This document shows positions 42,345-50,399 of a stretch of 64,000 nt of DNA, piece by piece (position 1 is the stretch's first letter; each line of letters opens with the position of its first letter). The position numbers and the translations under genes were made by a program. The DNA comes from Diplonema japonicum (taxonomy: Eukaryota > Euglenozoa > Diplonemea > Diplonemida > Diplonemidae): the NCBI GenBank assembly GCA_964019335.1, contig OZ025762.1, positions 1-64,000 on the forward strand, written 5' to 3'. A model generated the notes under the pieces. That model saw only the letters and a list, made by a program, of their open reading frames with translations, did no database searches and was not told the origin of the DNA.

Positions 42345-44483
42345 ATGTTAGTGCAAATCTTTCGAACGCAACGTCGCTGGGCGACAATGCGACACAAGGT
42401 AGTGAGCCTGGAGGATGCAGTGTGCGCCGTGCAGTCCGGGGACACCGTGGGCGTAGGAGGCTTCGTGGCACAAAACGCACCAGAAGGCCTTTTAAGAAAA
42501 CTCGGCGAAAGGTACTTAACCACAGGAGAACCAAAGGACCTAACTGTTTTCTTTGGAGGTGGCCCAGGGGACTCAGACACAAAGGGCATATCACACCTCG
42601 GCCACGAGGGTATGGTCAAACGAGCCATTGGCGCACATTACGGACAATGCCCGAAACTAGCAGAACTTGTCTTGCAGAATAAAATAGAAGCGTACAACAT
42701 ACCTCTTGGCGCTGTTGGGAGAATGCTCCGTGCGCAGGCTGCCCACCAACCGGGGTTTTTAACAAGCGTTGGAATTGGGACAATGGTGGACCCTGCCAAC
42801 GGCGGAGGGAAGTTGAACGATCGAACAAAAGACGATATTGTGATCCCTCTTGACGTTGAAGGAAAGCGGCATCTTCTGTACAAATCGCAACCTATAAACG
42901 TGGCGTTCATCAGAGGAACCACCGCCGACGCAAACGGGAACATCAGCATGGAAAAAGAATCGCTTTTCGCCGACAACTTCGCGTTGGCAATGGCGGCGCA
43001 CAACTCGGGGGGTTGCGTCATTGTGCAGGTAGAACGGTTAGCGGAGAGAAACACAATCCCGGCAAGGCGGGTTCACATCCCGGGTTCATTCGTCGATGCT
43101 GTTGTCATATCAAAGCGTCCCGATGAGAACACGCAAAGCTACTTCACCGACTTCAACCCGTTCTGGGCCGGCCAGATCAAAGCACCGCAAGAAGAACTCG
43201 ATAAGCTCCCCATGAACGTTCGTAAGATAATTGCCCGCCGTTCCGCCTCAGAACTTAGAGTCGACGATATAGTTAACCTCGGCATCGGGATGCCCGACGG
43301 TGTCGCCAACGTAGCTTCAGAGGAGAACATCCTCCCTTACATCACATTGACCACCGAACCCGGTATATTCGGCGGTACAGGTGCTGCAGGTAGGGATTTC
43401 GGCCCTGCGAGTAACTATGAAGCCATCATCGATATGTCCGCTCAATTCGATTTCTACAACGGTGGCGGTCTTACCATCGCGTTCCTGGGAATGGCGCAGG
43501 TGTCCCCTGTGGGTGATATCAATGTGACGCGGTTCGGGAACAAATTGACAGGACCTGGTGGGTTCATCGACATTTCACAATGCACCCCAACCGTCGTTTT
43601 CTGCGGTTCATTCACAGCAGGCGGCCTCGAGGTCAAAGTCGACAAGGGCAAGCTCATCATCGTGAAAGAAGGCCGCAACAAAAAATTCGTGAAGACCATC
43701 CAAGAAACATCATTCTCCGCCAAGCAAGCGATCTTCAAGAAACAGCGCGTCCTGTATGTAACAGAAAGATGCGTGTTCGAACTGACACCGAAAGGGCTTG
43801 CTTTGAAAGAAGTCGCACCGGGAATCTCAATCGAAAAACACATTCTCCCGCACATGGACTTCATGCCGGTCAACATTGATCAGGCACGTGAGATGGACCC
43901 TGTGATATTCGACACATCGGGGAAAAGAATGGGGTTGAAGAAGAGGCTGACGGACTTGGACTTTATACACCGCATTAAGTACAGTAGGGAGAAAAATACG
44001 CTGTTGATAGATCTGTCGGGGGTGATCATCACGCACCAATGGCAGATTGATGAGGCTGATGCAGCGTTGACGGAATTCTTCAAAACAGTTGGGAAGAAGG
44101 CACACGTGGTGGCGAATTATGAACGCTTTGACTGCAGAAAATCCCTTGTCGAGAACTGGACCGAAATGGTTCAGCGACACGAAACTGAATCTTACCTCTC
44201 CGCCACACGCTGTGTCAACGGGACCTTCATGCGTGCAAAAGTGTTGAACGGGCTGCAGTTGCATCGTTCCACCGCCATCGAAGCCTTTCAACAACTCGAC
44301 TCCGATCAAACGGGGTACATAGACTGTGAGCAGAGCTACACTCTCTTCAAGAAGATGGGAAGGTTCGTTAAAGACAGGGAAGATTTTAACCGCGCCTTCA
44401 GAACCGTCAGCGTGCGGCACCCTGGGAAGGTTTCCTTCCAAGACATCCAGGAGCTTGACAGAATCCTGCACCGTGCCGAGTGA
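42345..44483 (+). CDS. Propionate/acetate-type CoA-transferase with C-terminal EF-hand
   Basis: 712 residues. Residues ~20-520 match family I acyl-CoA:carboxylate CoA-transferases of the propionate CoA-transferase/YdiF type, moving CoA between short acyl-CoAs and acids such as acetate. GVGGFVAQNAPEGLL opens the alpha half. The catalytic glutamate is E338 in LTTEPGIFGG, followed by QFDFYNGGGL and AFLGMAQVSPVGD. APGISIEKHILPHMDF ends the core. Residues ~530-640 form the extension seen in bacterial relatives (VVANYERFD). An EF-hand-like loop at 652-663 (DSDQTGYIDCEQ) has Gln at position 12. The N-terminus MLVQIFRTQRRWAT is Arg-rich, like a mitochondrial presequence. If the TTAG at 42348-42351 is a trans-splice acceptor, translation would start at Met 42387, without it. 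Confidence 0.92.
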   Translation: MLVQIFRTQRRWATMRHKVVSLEDAVCAVQSGDTVGVGGFVAQNAPEGLLRKLGERYLTTGEPKDLTVFFGGGPGDSDTKGISHLGHEGMVKRAIGAHYGQCPKLAELVLQNKIEAYNIPLGAVGRMLRAQAAHQPGFLTSVGIGTMVDPANGGGKLNDRTKDDIVIPLDVEGKRHLLYKSQPINVAFIRGTTADANGNISMEKESLFADNFALAMAAHNSGGCVIVQVERLAERNTIPARRVHIPGSFVDAVVISKRPDENTQSYFTDFNPFWAGQIKAPQEELDKLPMNVRKIIARRSASELRVDDIVNLGIGMPDGVANVASEENILPYITLTTEPGIFGGTGAAGRDFGPASNYEAIIDMSAQFDFYNGGGLTIAFLGMAQVSPVGDINVTRFGNKLTGPGGFIDISQCTPTVVFCGSFTAGGLEVKVDKGKLIIVKEGRNKKFVKTIQETSFSAKQAIFKKQRVLYVTERCVFELTPKGLALKEVAPGISIEKHILPHMDFMPVNIDQAREMDPVIFDTSGKRMGLKKRLTDLDFIHRIKYSREKNTLLIDLSGVIITHQWQIDEADAALTEFFKTVGKKAHVVANYERFDCRKSLVENWTEMVQRHETESYLSATRCVNGTFMRAKVLNGLQLHRSTAIEAFQQLDSDQTGYIDCEQSYTLFKKMGRFVKDREDFNRAFRTVSVRHPGKVSFQDIQELDRILHRAE

Positions 44484-45300
44484 GACTACTGGCTTTTTAA
44501 AAGTTAAGTTAGAGAATTCTTAGAGGGACGACGTGGGGGTGATGCTAAAGCAACCTCCCCTTTTTTTTTTAAATTATTATTTCTTTTTTTTTTTTTTTTT
44601 TTTTTTTTCAACAATATTATTGTCGAGACTAAAAAAACTAGTTGATGGCAGGCGTAATGAGCATATTTTATTAGGTAAAATTCCGCTCGTGGCGCACAAA
44701 CAAAATGAAGCGCCAAACTAGATTTTTTTTTTCTTTTCTTTTTTTTTTGGAGAGGAACTTCTCTTTTCGCTCTTTTCCTCTCATCTTTTCTTTATTCTCC
44801 TCTTGCTTTCTCCTTCTTCTTTTTTTCTTCTTCTTCTCGTTGTATTTAGCAAATACTGCTCAGTTTCTTGTAAGAACAAAAAAAAAAAAAGAAAAAAAAA
44901 AAAAAGTGGTAGCCTGTGTGCACAAGTAAGTGCTAAGGACCGACTTCTCTTTAAAAACAGTTTCGTGCAAAGACAAAAGGGAAAAGAAGAAAAAAAAAAG
45001 AACTAACATTTGCCCCTTTTCTTTTTTCCCCTTCCCCCCCTTCTTTTTTTTTTTTTTAAAAGACTGAAGCACTTGTGGCAAGAGCAAGCATACAGGGACC
45101 CCACCCGGAGAGGCTGTGGGATGGGCATAACAACAACGAGGATGCAACGGGCACCCGTGAAACACCCCCATGCACAGGACGGGGATGAAACCGAGGCCCT
45201 TTCTTTTTCTTCTGGTCTTTTCTTCTTCTTTTTTTTTCTTTCTCTTTTTTTTTCCCTTCTTTTTTTTTTTCTCAACATTATACTTCAGCAATAGGTTTTC
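44484..45300. other. Spacer including the second MITE-like copy
   Basis: T and A tracts; the element at 44606-44722 is listed separately. Pyrimidine-rich DNA from 45190 to 45290 ends CTTCAGCAATAG before the small frame at 45308. No other gene seen. Confidence 0.5.
44606..44722 (+). repeat. Short MITE-like element, copy 2
   Basis: Reverse complement of 7450-7566 with small differences. It starts TCAACAATATTATTGTCGAG and ends GCGCCAAACTAGA. T and A tracts flank it. Confidence 0.6.
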
Positions 45301-45307
45301 TTCGATC

Positions 45308-45556
45308 ATGGCCGAGGATAGAAGAAGAACAAGAAGAAGAAAAAAAAAAATGAGCACCCTGGCGTCTCTCGATTTGAAGCTGCAGCTCAGCACTATTGCT
45401 GATAGCTACCGTCGCGGTTCGTCCCTCTCGTGCATTTACTTCAGGGATGCGAGTTTCTTTCACCATTGGGCACCGTTGCCTCCATTGGCGATTCCTGTCT
45501 TATGCTCTGGATTGCGAACCGTTGACCAGTGCCGTCGAATGCGCTATATTTTATAA
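45308..45556 (+). CDS. Hypothetical basic protein, 82 residues
   Basis: A small open frame from ATG 45308: MAEDRRRTRRRKKKMSTLAS then LDLKLQLSTIADSYRRGSSL and a hydrophobic Pro-rich end. A pyrimidine tract ending in AG precedes it, as in the real genes here. The sequence has protein-like composition after the Arg/Lys patch, but no family is recognised. It may be a decayed or chimeric gene, because a dispersed repeat block begins ~90 bp after the stop. Confidence 0.3.
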   Translation: MAEDRRRTRRRKKKMSTLASLDLKLQLSTIADSYRRGSSLSCIYFRDASFFHHWAPLPPLAIPVLCSGLRTVDQCRRMRYIL

Positions 45557-45647
45557 GTACATATAACAATCGATTGAAAGAAAAATGGTCGCTGGCGATT
45601 GACTTCGAATGCTACACAAAGAAGACGTTGGGGGTCAACGTCAACAC

Positions 45648-45990
45648 GACGATTGACGTCGGCAAGAAGGCGGTGAGGATCAAGCGGATCCTGGATACGC
45701 TGCAAGCGACATGGATGAGGGAGAAGAGGAGACGCGCTTTTCCGGCGCAGTCATGCAAGAACGTGAGATCACTACGATCCATTGGCCGCGACCACGTCGT
45801 TGGCTTTGACAGGAGGGCCCTGTTTGCATCGGGGCTGACGGCGACCAAGCTGAAAGGACTGAGAGAAGATTACCGGAAAGAAAAAATTGGAAGATATAAA
45901 CGACAGCTAGGCACTACGGTGGGTAGCAGGGAACGACCCCAAAAGGGGAGCATCATAAGGTAGGCACGCCACCGCAGCGGGCCGTTGCTA
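45648..45990 (+). repeat. Dispersed coding-like block, copy B
   Basis: The longest open copy of the block at 30590. It reads TTIDVGKKAVRIKRILDTL, RRRAFPAQSCKNVRSLRSI, GRDHVVGFDRRALFASG and LKGLREDYRKEKIGRYKRQL in one frame that is open from 45529 to 45963. Downstream GTAGGCACGCCACCGC is shared too. Basic, helical-looking peptide; function unknown. It could be a degenerate piece of a retroelement or a duplicated exon. Confidence 0.55.
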
Positions 45991-46145
45991 ACCACTTCGT
46001 TCCTATCATAGTGAATTTTTAAGGCACGTACAAACAACGGCCAGTTCCTCTTTTATAAATACAAATCTCTTTTTCCGAGATCGCATCTTATCCCCCAACA
46101 CAGCCCACCTCTACCTGCACAACAACAACAACAACAACGAAAAGC

Positions 46146-47264
46146 ATGGATCCGTTGGTACTTCAGGAGAAGGAGCAAGGGGAGTGCTTCGTTACGAACA
46201 ACAACAACACCACACCCCTCACAAAAGAGGAAGGGAGGCTTGCCTTGTGGAGTGCTGTCTCAAAAGGGGACCTTGAGGAGATGAGGGATCTTGTTCTGGA
46301 GCGGGGTGTCGACCCTGGTGCAGCGGACAGCGATGGTTTCACAGCCCTGCACCATGCAGCTCGCGAGAACAACTGTGTCGAGGCTGTGGCTGCTCTCGTC
46401 TCTTCTTACCACCAGGACCCTGGTGTCAGAAGCAACAAAGGTTTGACACCGGTTCATGAAGCAGCAGGGAAGGGACACATCGAGATTGTTAAATATCTAG
46501 CTGAAAATTGTGGTCAAGACTGTGGTGTCAAAGACAACAGCGGTTGGACACCGGTTCATCTTGCATCAGAGAACGGCCACCTCGAGACAGTTAAATATCT
46601 CGCCGAGGCTCGCGGTCAAGACTGTGGTGTCAAACTCAACCACGGTTGGACACCACTTCATTTTGCATCACGGCACGGCCACCTCGAGACATTAAAATAT
46701 CTTGTCGAAAACCGTGGTCAAGACTGTGGTGTCAAATGCAACGTGAGTTGGACACTACTTCATCTTGCATCACATTACGGCCACTTTGAAATTGTTAAAT
46801 ATCTCGCCGAAAACCGCGGTCAAGACTGTGGTGTCAAAAGCAACGAGGGTTGTACACCACTTCTTGCAGCAGAGAAGGGACACATCGAGACAGTTAAATA
46901 TCTTGTCGAAAACCGCTGTCAAGACGCAGGTAGCAAAAGCAACGAGGGTTGGACACTGGTTCATGAAGCAGCAGATAATGGCCACCTTGAAATAGTTAAA
47001 TATCTCACCGAAAACCGCGGTCAAGACTGTGGTGTCAAATGCAACGAGGGTTGTACACCACTACATCTTGCAGCAGAGAAGGGACACATCGAGACAGTTA
47101 AATATCTTGTCGAAAACCGCGGTCAAGACTGTGGTGTCAAAAACAACAACGGTTGTACACCGCTTCATGAAGCAACAGCGAAGAGGCACCTCGAGGTAGT
47201 TAAAATTCTTGTTGCATCTTACGGTCTAACCCGTGGTCCGAAGCGTCGAAAGCTGCAACAGTAG
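46146..47264 (+). CDS. Ankyrin-repeat protein, 372 residues
   Basis: The N-terminus (MDPLVLQEKEQGECFV) is followed by about nine ankyrin repeats of 33-34 residues with the local consensus GHLETVKYLVENRGQDCGVK and GWTPLHLASENG, ending ...ASYGLTRGPKRRKLQQ. No other domain or membrane span; most likely a soluble interaction protein. Repeats are close to each other at DNA level, a sign of repeat homogenisation. It is a near-duplicate of the gene at 50400: the first ~125 residues differ at only two positions. The 5' leader CCACCTCTACCTGCAC...(CAA)n is shared, and homology begins right after AG 46102-46103. Confidence 0.9.
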   Translation: MDPLVLQEKEQGECFVTNNNNTTPLTKEEGRLALWSAVSKGDLEEMRDLVLERGVDPGAADSDGFTALHHAARENNCVEAVAALVSSYHQDPGVRSNKGLTPVHEAAGKGHIEIVKYLAENCGQDCGVKDNSGWTPVHLASENGHLETVKYLAEARGQDCGVKLNHGWTPLHFASRHGHLETLKYLVENRGQDCGVKCNVSWTLLHLASHYGHFEIVKYLAENRGQDCGVKSNEGCTPLLAAEKGHIETVKYLVENRCQDAGSKSNEGWTLVHEAADNGHLEIVKYLTENRGQDCGVKCNEGCTPLHLAAEKGHIETVKYLVENRGQDCGVKNNNGCTPLHEATAKRHLEVVKILVASYGLTRGPKRRKLQQ

Positions 47265-47378
47265 GAAACTGGATGGTATAAAAACAGCAGTCCTTTATGG
47301 GTTTAGAAAAAGAAGAGAAAAAAAGGAAAGAAAAGAAAAGAACAAGAAACAGGATGTTTGAATACCTACGCCACTCTG

Positions 47379-47657
47379 AATAGAAAAAGAAAAGAGCGAG
47401 AAAAGGGCGAGATTCTTCTAAAGAATCAGGAAGAGAAAAATATCCGGGTTTTTTTATTTTCTGGGAGTTTGTCACTCCGGCATTTTTCTCCCCCTGAATC
47501 TTTTTTAACTGAGGGGCTTATGGGGAGCACACTATCCTCAAGAAGGGGTCCGCTGCACCCTCGGGACAGCATTCGGCCGTGGGACAGGTTTTCTTTTTTT
47601 TACCACCGAAGAAGGAGAAACCACTGCTGAAAGGGGATAGGTACAGGTAGTGGATGA
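47379..47657. repeat. 270-bp duplicated block, copy 1
   Basis: From TAGAAAAAGAAAAGAGCGAG to GGTACAGGTAGTG, almost identical to 53066-53337. It includes GGGGAGCACACTATCCTC and GACAGCATTCGGCCGTGG. It sits ~115 bp after the ankyrin gene stop. Confidence 0.85.
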
Positions 47658-47719
47658 GAACTTGGGGGCGTCTTACAAAGATTTCCTTTAACTCATATAT
47701 ATTTGTTTTTTTCGCATTG

Positions 47720-48032
47720 GGCGGTGGAATCAACATCAGATGTGTTGTTCGCTGTTGACCTCCTCGTCGGTCATCACCGGTAGCGCCCGGGTGGAAGATC
47801 ATATAGCAGATGCTCAGGGTGACGAACTGGTGGCAAACTGCACGAGCGCAGAATCTTGGTTACCCGGGACGCTCCCTGGCTGGGGTTGAGCTGTACACCG
47901 CACACATTAAGGACACGACACGGAACGCAGAAGAAGCTACAACTCGGCCGCGGTGTGCCCCCTGTAATCAAGTAGACAGTTCTTGTGCAGTGGCGCCGCC
48001 AACACCGGCCTCCTTTAACTCATATATTTTCT
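47720..48032 (-). repeat. SINE-like repeat, nearly full copy
   Basis: High identity to 39925-40252. It starts at ATCAACATCAGATGTG without the GGGGATAACATGG end, and finishes CCTTTAACTCATATATTTTC. Confidence 0.85.
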
Positions 48033-48049
48033 TCTTCTTTTTTAATAAA

Positions 48050-48102
48050 GTGCCCCCCCCCCTTTTTTTCACCTACTTTTTCGTCTCATCTATCTAAAAC
48101 AG
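48050..48102 (+). promoter_or_regulatory. Pyrimidine tract ending in AG before the H2A-like gene
   Basis: C11/T8 followed by CACCTACTTTTTCGTCTCAT and ending AAAACAG at 48102, fifty bases before the ATG. A splice or trans-splice acceptor layout; inference. Confidence 0.35.
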
Positions 48103-48151
48103 GAAAAGAAAAAAAAAAGAAGAGAATACACGAAAATAAAACTATTGAGAG

Positions 48152-48952
48152 ATGAAAAAGGGAAGAGGTAGAAGAGGTGCTTCCGTGACTACCGGGAAGA
48201 AGGCCGGGCTTACGCTCCCTGTTTCAAGGGTAGCGAAGCGAATGAAGGAGATAGGCAGATGCAGCAGGGTGTCGAAGGAGGCAGCCGTCATAATTTGTGC
48301 AGCCGCACAACATTTCTTAGAAGAGGTACTGGAAGCATCACACCAGCAGAGGCGAGAGACGCTCACACCAAAGCATCTTAAAGAGGCTTTTGAGCACGAT
48401 GCTGATTTGTCGGAGCACTTTTACCAGTCGGAGCCCCACATGATGCGCAGTGGGATGCCAGTGGGCAGCGTAGGAGAGTTTGCTTTGAGGAACTACAAAA
48501 GAAAAAAAATCAAGAAGGTCAAGACGGTTAAAAAGCCAAAAAAAACTGCGAAAAAACCGATGAAGAAAACGGGTGCTGCACCACCTGTAAAACAAGATAC
48601 TGCACAAGAAGACACCGCATGTGCTGCCCCTATGCCCCAGCGCCGTGTCCTAGAAGCTACACCTACCGCAGGAAGACGAGGCACAGGGCACAAATGGCAA
48701 TATGTAGAAAACGATGAAACATGGAGAGACTACAGAGTAGATGCGTCTGCTGTTGTAGAGCAGCATTTCCATGAATGGGAACAGGACGGTAAGGGCAGTG
48801 ACATTGTCGTAAGAGCCGTGAAATCTGGAGATTGGTCTTATGATGTGTGCTTCAAGACGCTGCAGCAAACCAACGTCGATCACCAAAGCCACACCAAAAG
48901 GAGGATCCGCAGGGTAACCCTGAGTGAGCCTGCTGGCGGAAGGGTTTCGTAA
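48152..48952 (+). CDS. Histone H2A-like fold fused to a WWE domain
   Basis: 266 residues. Residues ~17-100 match H2A: KAGLTLPVSRVAKRMKEIG for RAGLQFPVGRVHRLLRKG, then AAVIICAAAQHFLEEVLEAS, LTPKHLKEAFEHDADLSEHF. The acidic-patch positions are partly kept (EE, D, E). Residues ~115-150 are Lys/Pro-rich, like a linker-histone tail. Residues ~180-255 form a WWE domain (WQYVENDETWRDY, VVEQHF, YDVCFKTLQQTN, RRIRRV). WWE domains bind iso-ADP-ribose in poly(ADP-ribose) and occur in PARPs and E3 ligases. A nucleosome component that reads PAR is the simplest inference, comparable in idea to macroH2A. It diverges too far to be a core H2A, and partner choice (H2B or NF-Y-like) is open. Start at the only upstream Met. 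Confidence 0.85.
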   Translation: MKKGRGRRGASVTTGKKAGLTLPVSRVAKRMKEIGRCSRVSKEAAVIICAAAQHFLEEVLEASHQQRRETLTPKHLKEAFEHDADLSEHFYQSEPHMMRSGMPVGSVGEFALRNYKRKKIKKVKTVKKPKKTAKKPMKKTGAAPPVKQDTAQEDTACAAPMPQRRVLEATPTAGRRGTGHKWQYVENDETWRDYRVDASAVVEQHFHEWEQDGKGSDIVVRAVKSGDWSYDVCFKTLQQTNVDHQSHTKRRIRRVTLSEPAGGRVS

Positions 48953-49480
48953 AAAAAGAAGAAAAAAAAGAAAGCAACGCAAACGTAGTGGAGTGTCGAA
49001 CACACGGGAGGGGGGGGGGGGGGGGGGGGGAGCTTTAGATAATGGAAACGTTTTTTCTTTTTTTTTCTTTTTTTTCTTTTTTTTCTCCCTTCCTCCAATT
49101 CTTTTTTTTTTTTATCCCATGGTTAACTGAGAGGGAGGGGAATATAATTTTCCAACTTTTTCGTCATTATTTTCTTTTTTTGTTTTTGTTTTGTTCTATT
49201 TAAAGCGACGGGGGCTGATTTCGAATGTCGAGATAAGATCTTTGCCATTTGATGCCCCTACCGGCCGAAGCAAGCAAAAAACCGCCAAAAGTGTAAAGTG
49301 TTTCCTTCAGTAAAGGAACACGTCCGACTCCAATACTTGACAAGCACTTTGTTGCCTCCAATCTGGGGACGTCCTTGTAAGGTTTTTTAATACTGCTCCT
49401 TTCGTCTTTCAAGAGGTTTAAAAAAAAAAAAAAAAAAAAAAGCCGGGCAACGCGTGGAGGGAGGGGGGGGGGGGGGGGGG
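48953..49480. other. Spacer with poly-G, poly-T and poly-A
   Basis: G19 near 49012 and 49462, T-rich 49050-49115. A unique-looking 200-bp stretch at 49204-49420 has no supported open frame. Confidence 0.5.
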
Positions 49481-49613
49481 GGGCAGGGGAGCAAGATGAC
49501 GTCTGCAGTGGGGGCATCGATGTTGAAGAGGCAGCACAGGACCAGCAGAAAGCTAAAAGGCTCCACACAGCCCAGCTGGGTGGGGTCGGTCAGGCTAGAC
49601 CAAGATGGGGTGG

Positions 49614-49656
<43 letters not shown>

Positions 49657-50160
49657 AGGCTTGATGACAAGGGGGGTGAATGGCATACCTCAGCTCCAGC
49701 CCGCATTCCGAAACATAGACATCAATCGTGAAAAGCGCTCCGACATCTGGGAGTTCAAATCCGCCTTGAGAGACCAAGGCCTGAAACTATGGGACAGAGA
49801 ACTTGACTCCTGTTCACGTACCACGACCTGACTGCTGCGGTGAAATAGACATAGATGACTTCCTTGCAGAAGGTGTAGAGCAACTCCTTCAAACCATTCT
49901 TCTCAAACTCCGCGCATGCGACAGAGGACCGCGAGCGAACCCACTCCAGCTGCATAGGTCTCTCCAGAATGCTCACAAGATCTGGGGGGCAGAAGGGGGT
50001 CGGGACCCTCTATTACAACGAGTCGCAGTGGTCGACTGTCCTGCATTCCTACAACTAGGAACAATCGGAAACAACCCTACACAATGTAGGAGTGCCGGCC
50101 CGGCGTGCTACGAGGGCGATAGGCTATGCAAGGTTTCACAGACCTCGCACCCTATGGTTT
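49481..50160 (+). pseudogene. Unidentified decayed coding remnants ending in or following poly-A
   Basis: Three coding-like pieces in different frames: before the A34 run (LKRQHRTSRKLKGSTQPSWV), after it (VNGIPQLQPAFRNIDINREK), and 49836-50160 (DCCGEIDIDDFLAEGVEQLL). The sequence GGGGTGGAATTTAAAA before the A run resembles the 3' end of retroelements at 53.0 and 59.4 kb. Probably retroelement debris; family not determined. Confidence 0.3.
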
Positions 50161-50247
50161 AGTTTCCACCTTTTCCATTTTCTTTCCACTTTTGAAATTT
50201 TTTGAACTTTTTATTCCCCTTTCTTCTTTTTCCTTTTCCCACATGTT

Positions 50248-50354
50248 TTCGGTCCCGGGTATTACGATAAACTGCGTCCGCCGACGCGTCTGGACCAGCA
50301 CTTCCTGGCGAGGACGTTTTTCGCTTTTTATTCCCACTTGCAATATCATTTCAG
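50248..50354 (+). promoter_or_regulatory. Reused 5' cassette ending in an AG acceptor
   Basis: TTCGGTCCCGGGTATTACG...CCTGGCGAGG (50248-50312) resembles 60349-60412 before the kinase gene. Its end TTTTTATTCCCACTTGCAAT...ATTTCAG (50325-50354) recurs at 59651-59679 before the kinase pseudogene. A shared promoter, intron or splice-acceptor module moved with or between genes. Confidence 0.5.
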
Positions 50355-50399
50355 CCACCTCTACCTGCACAACATCAAACAACAACAACAACGAAAAGC

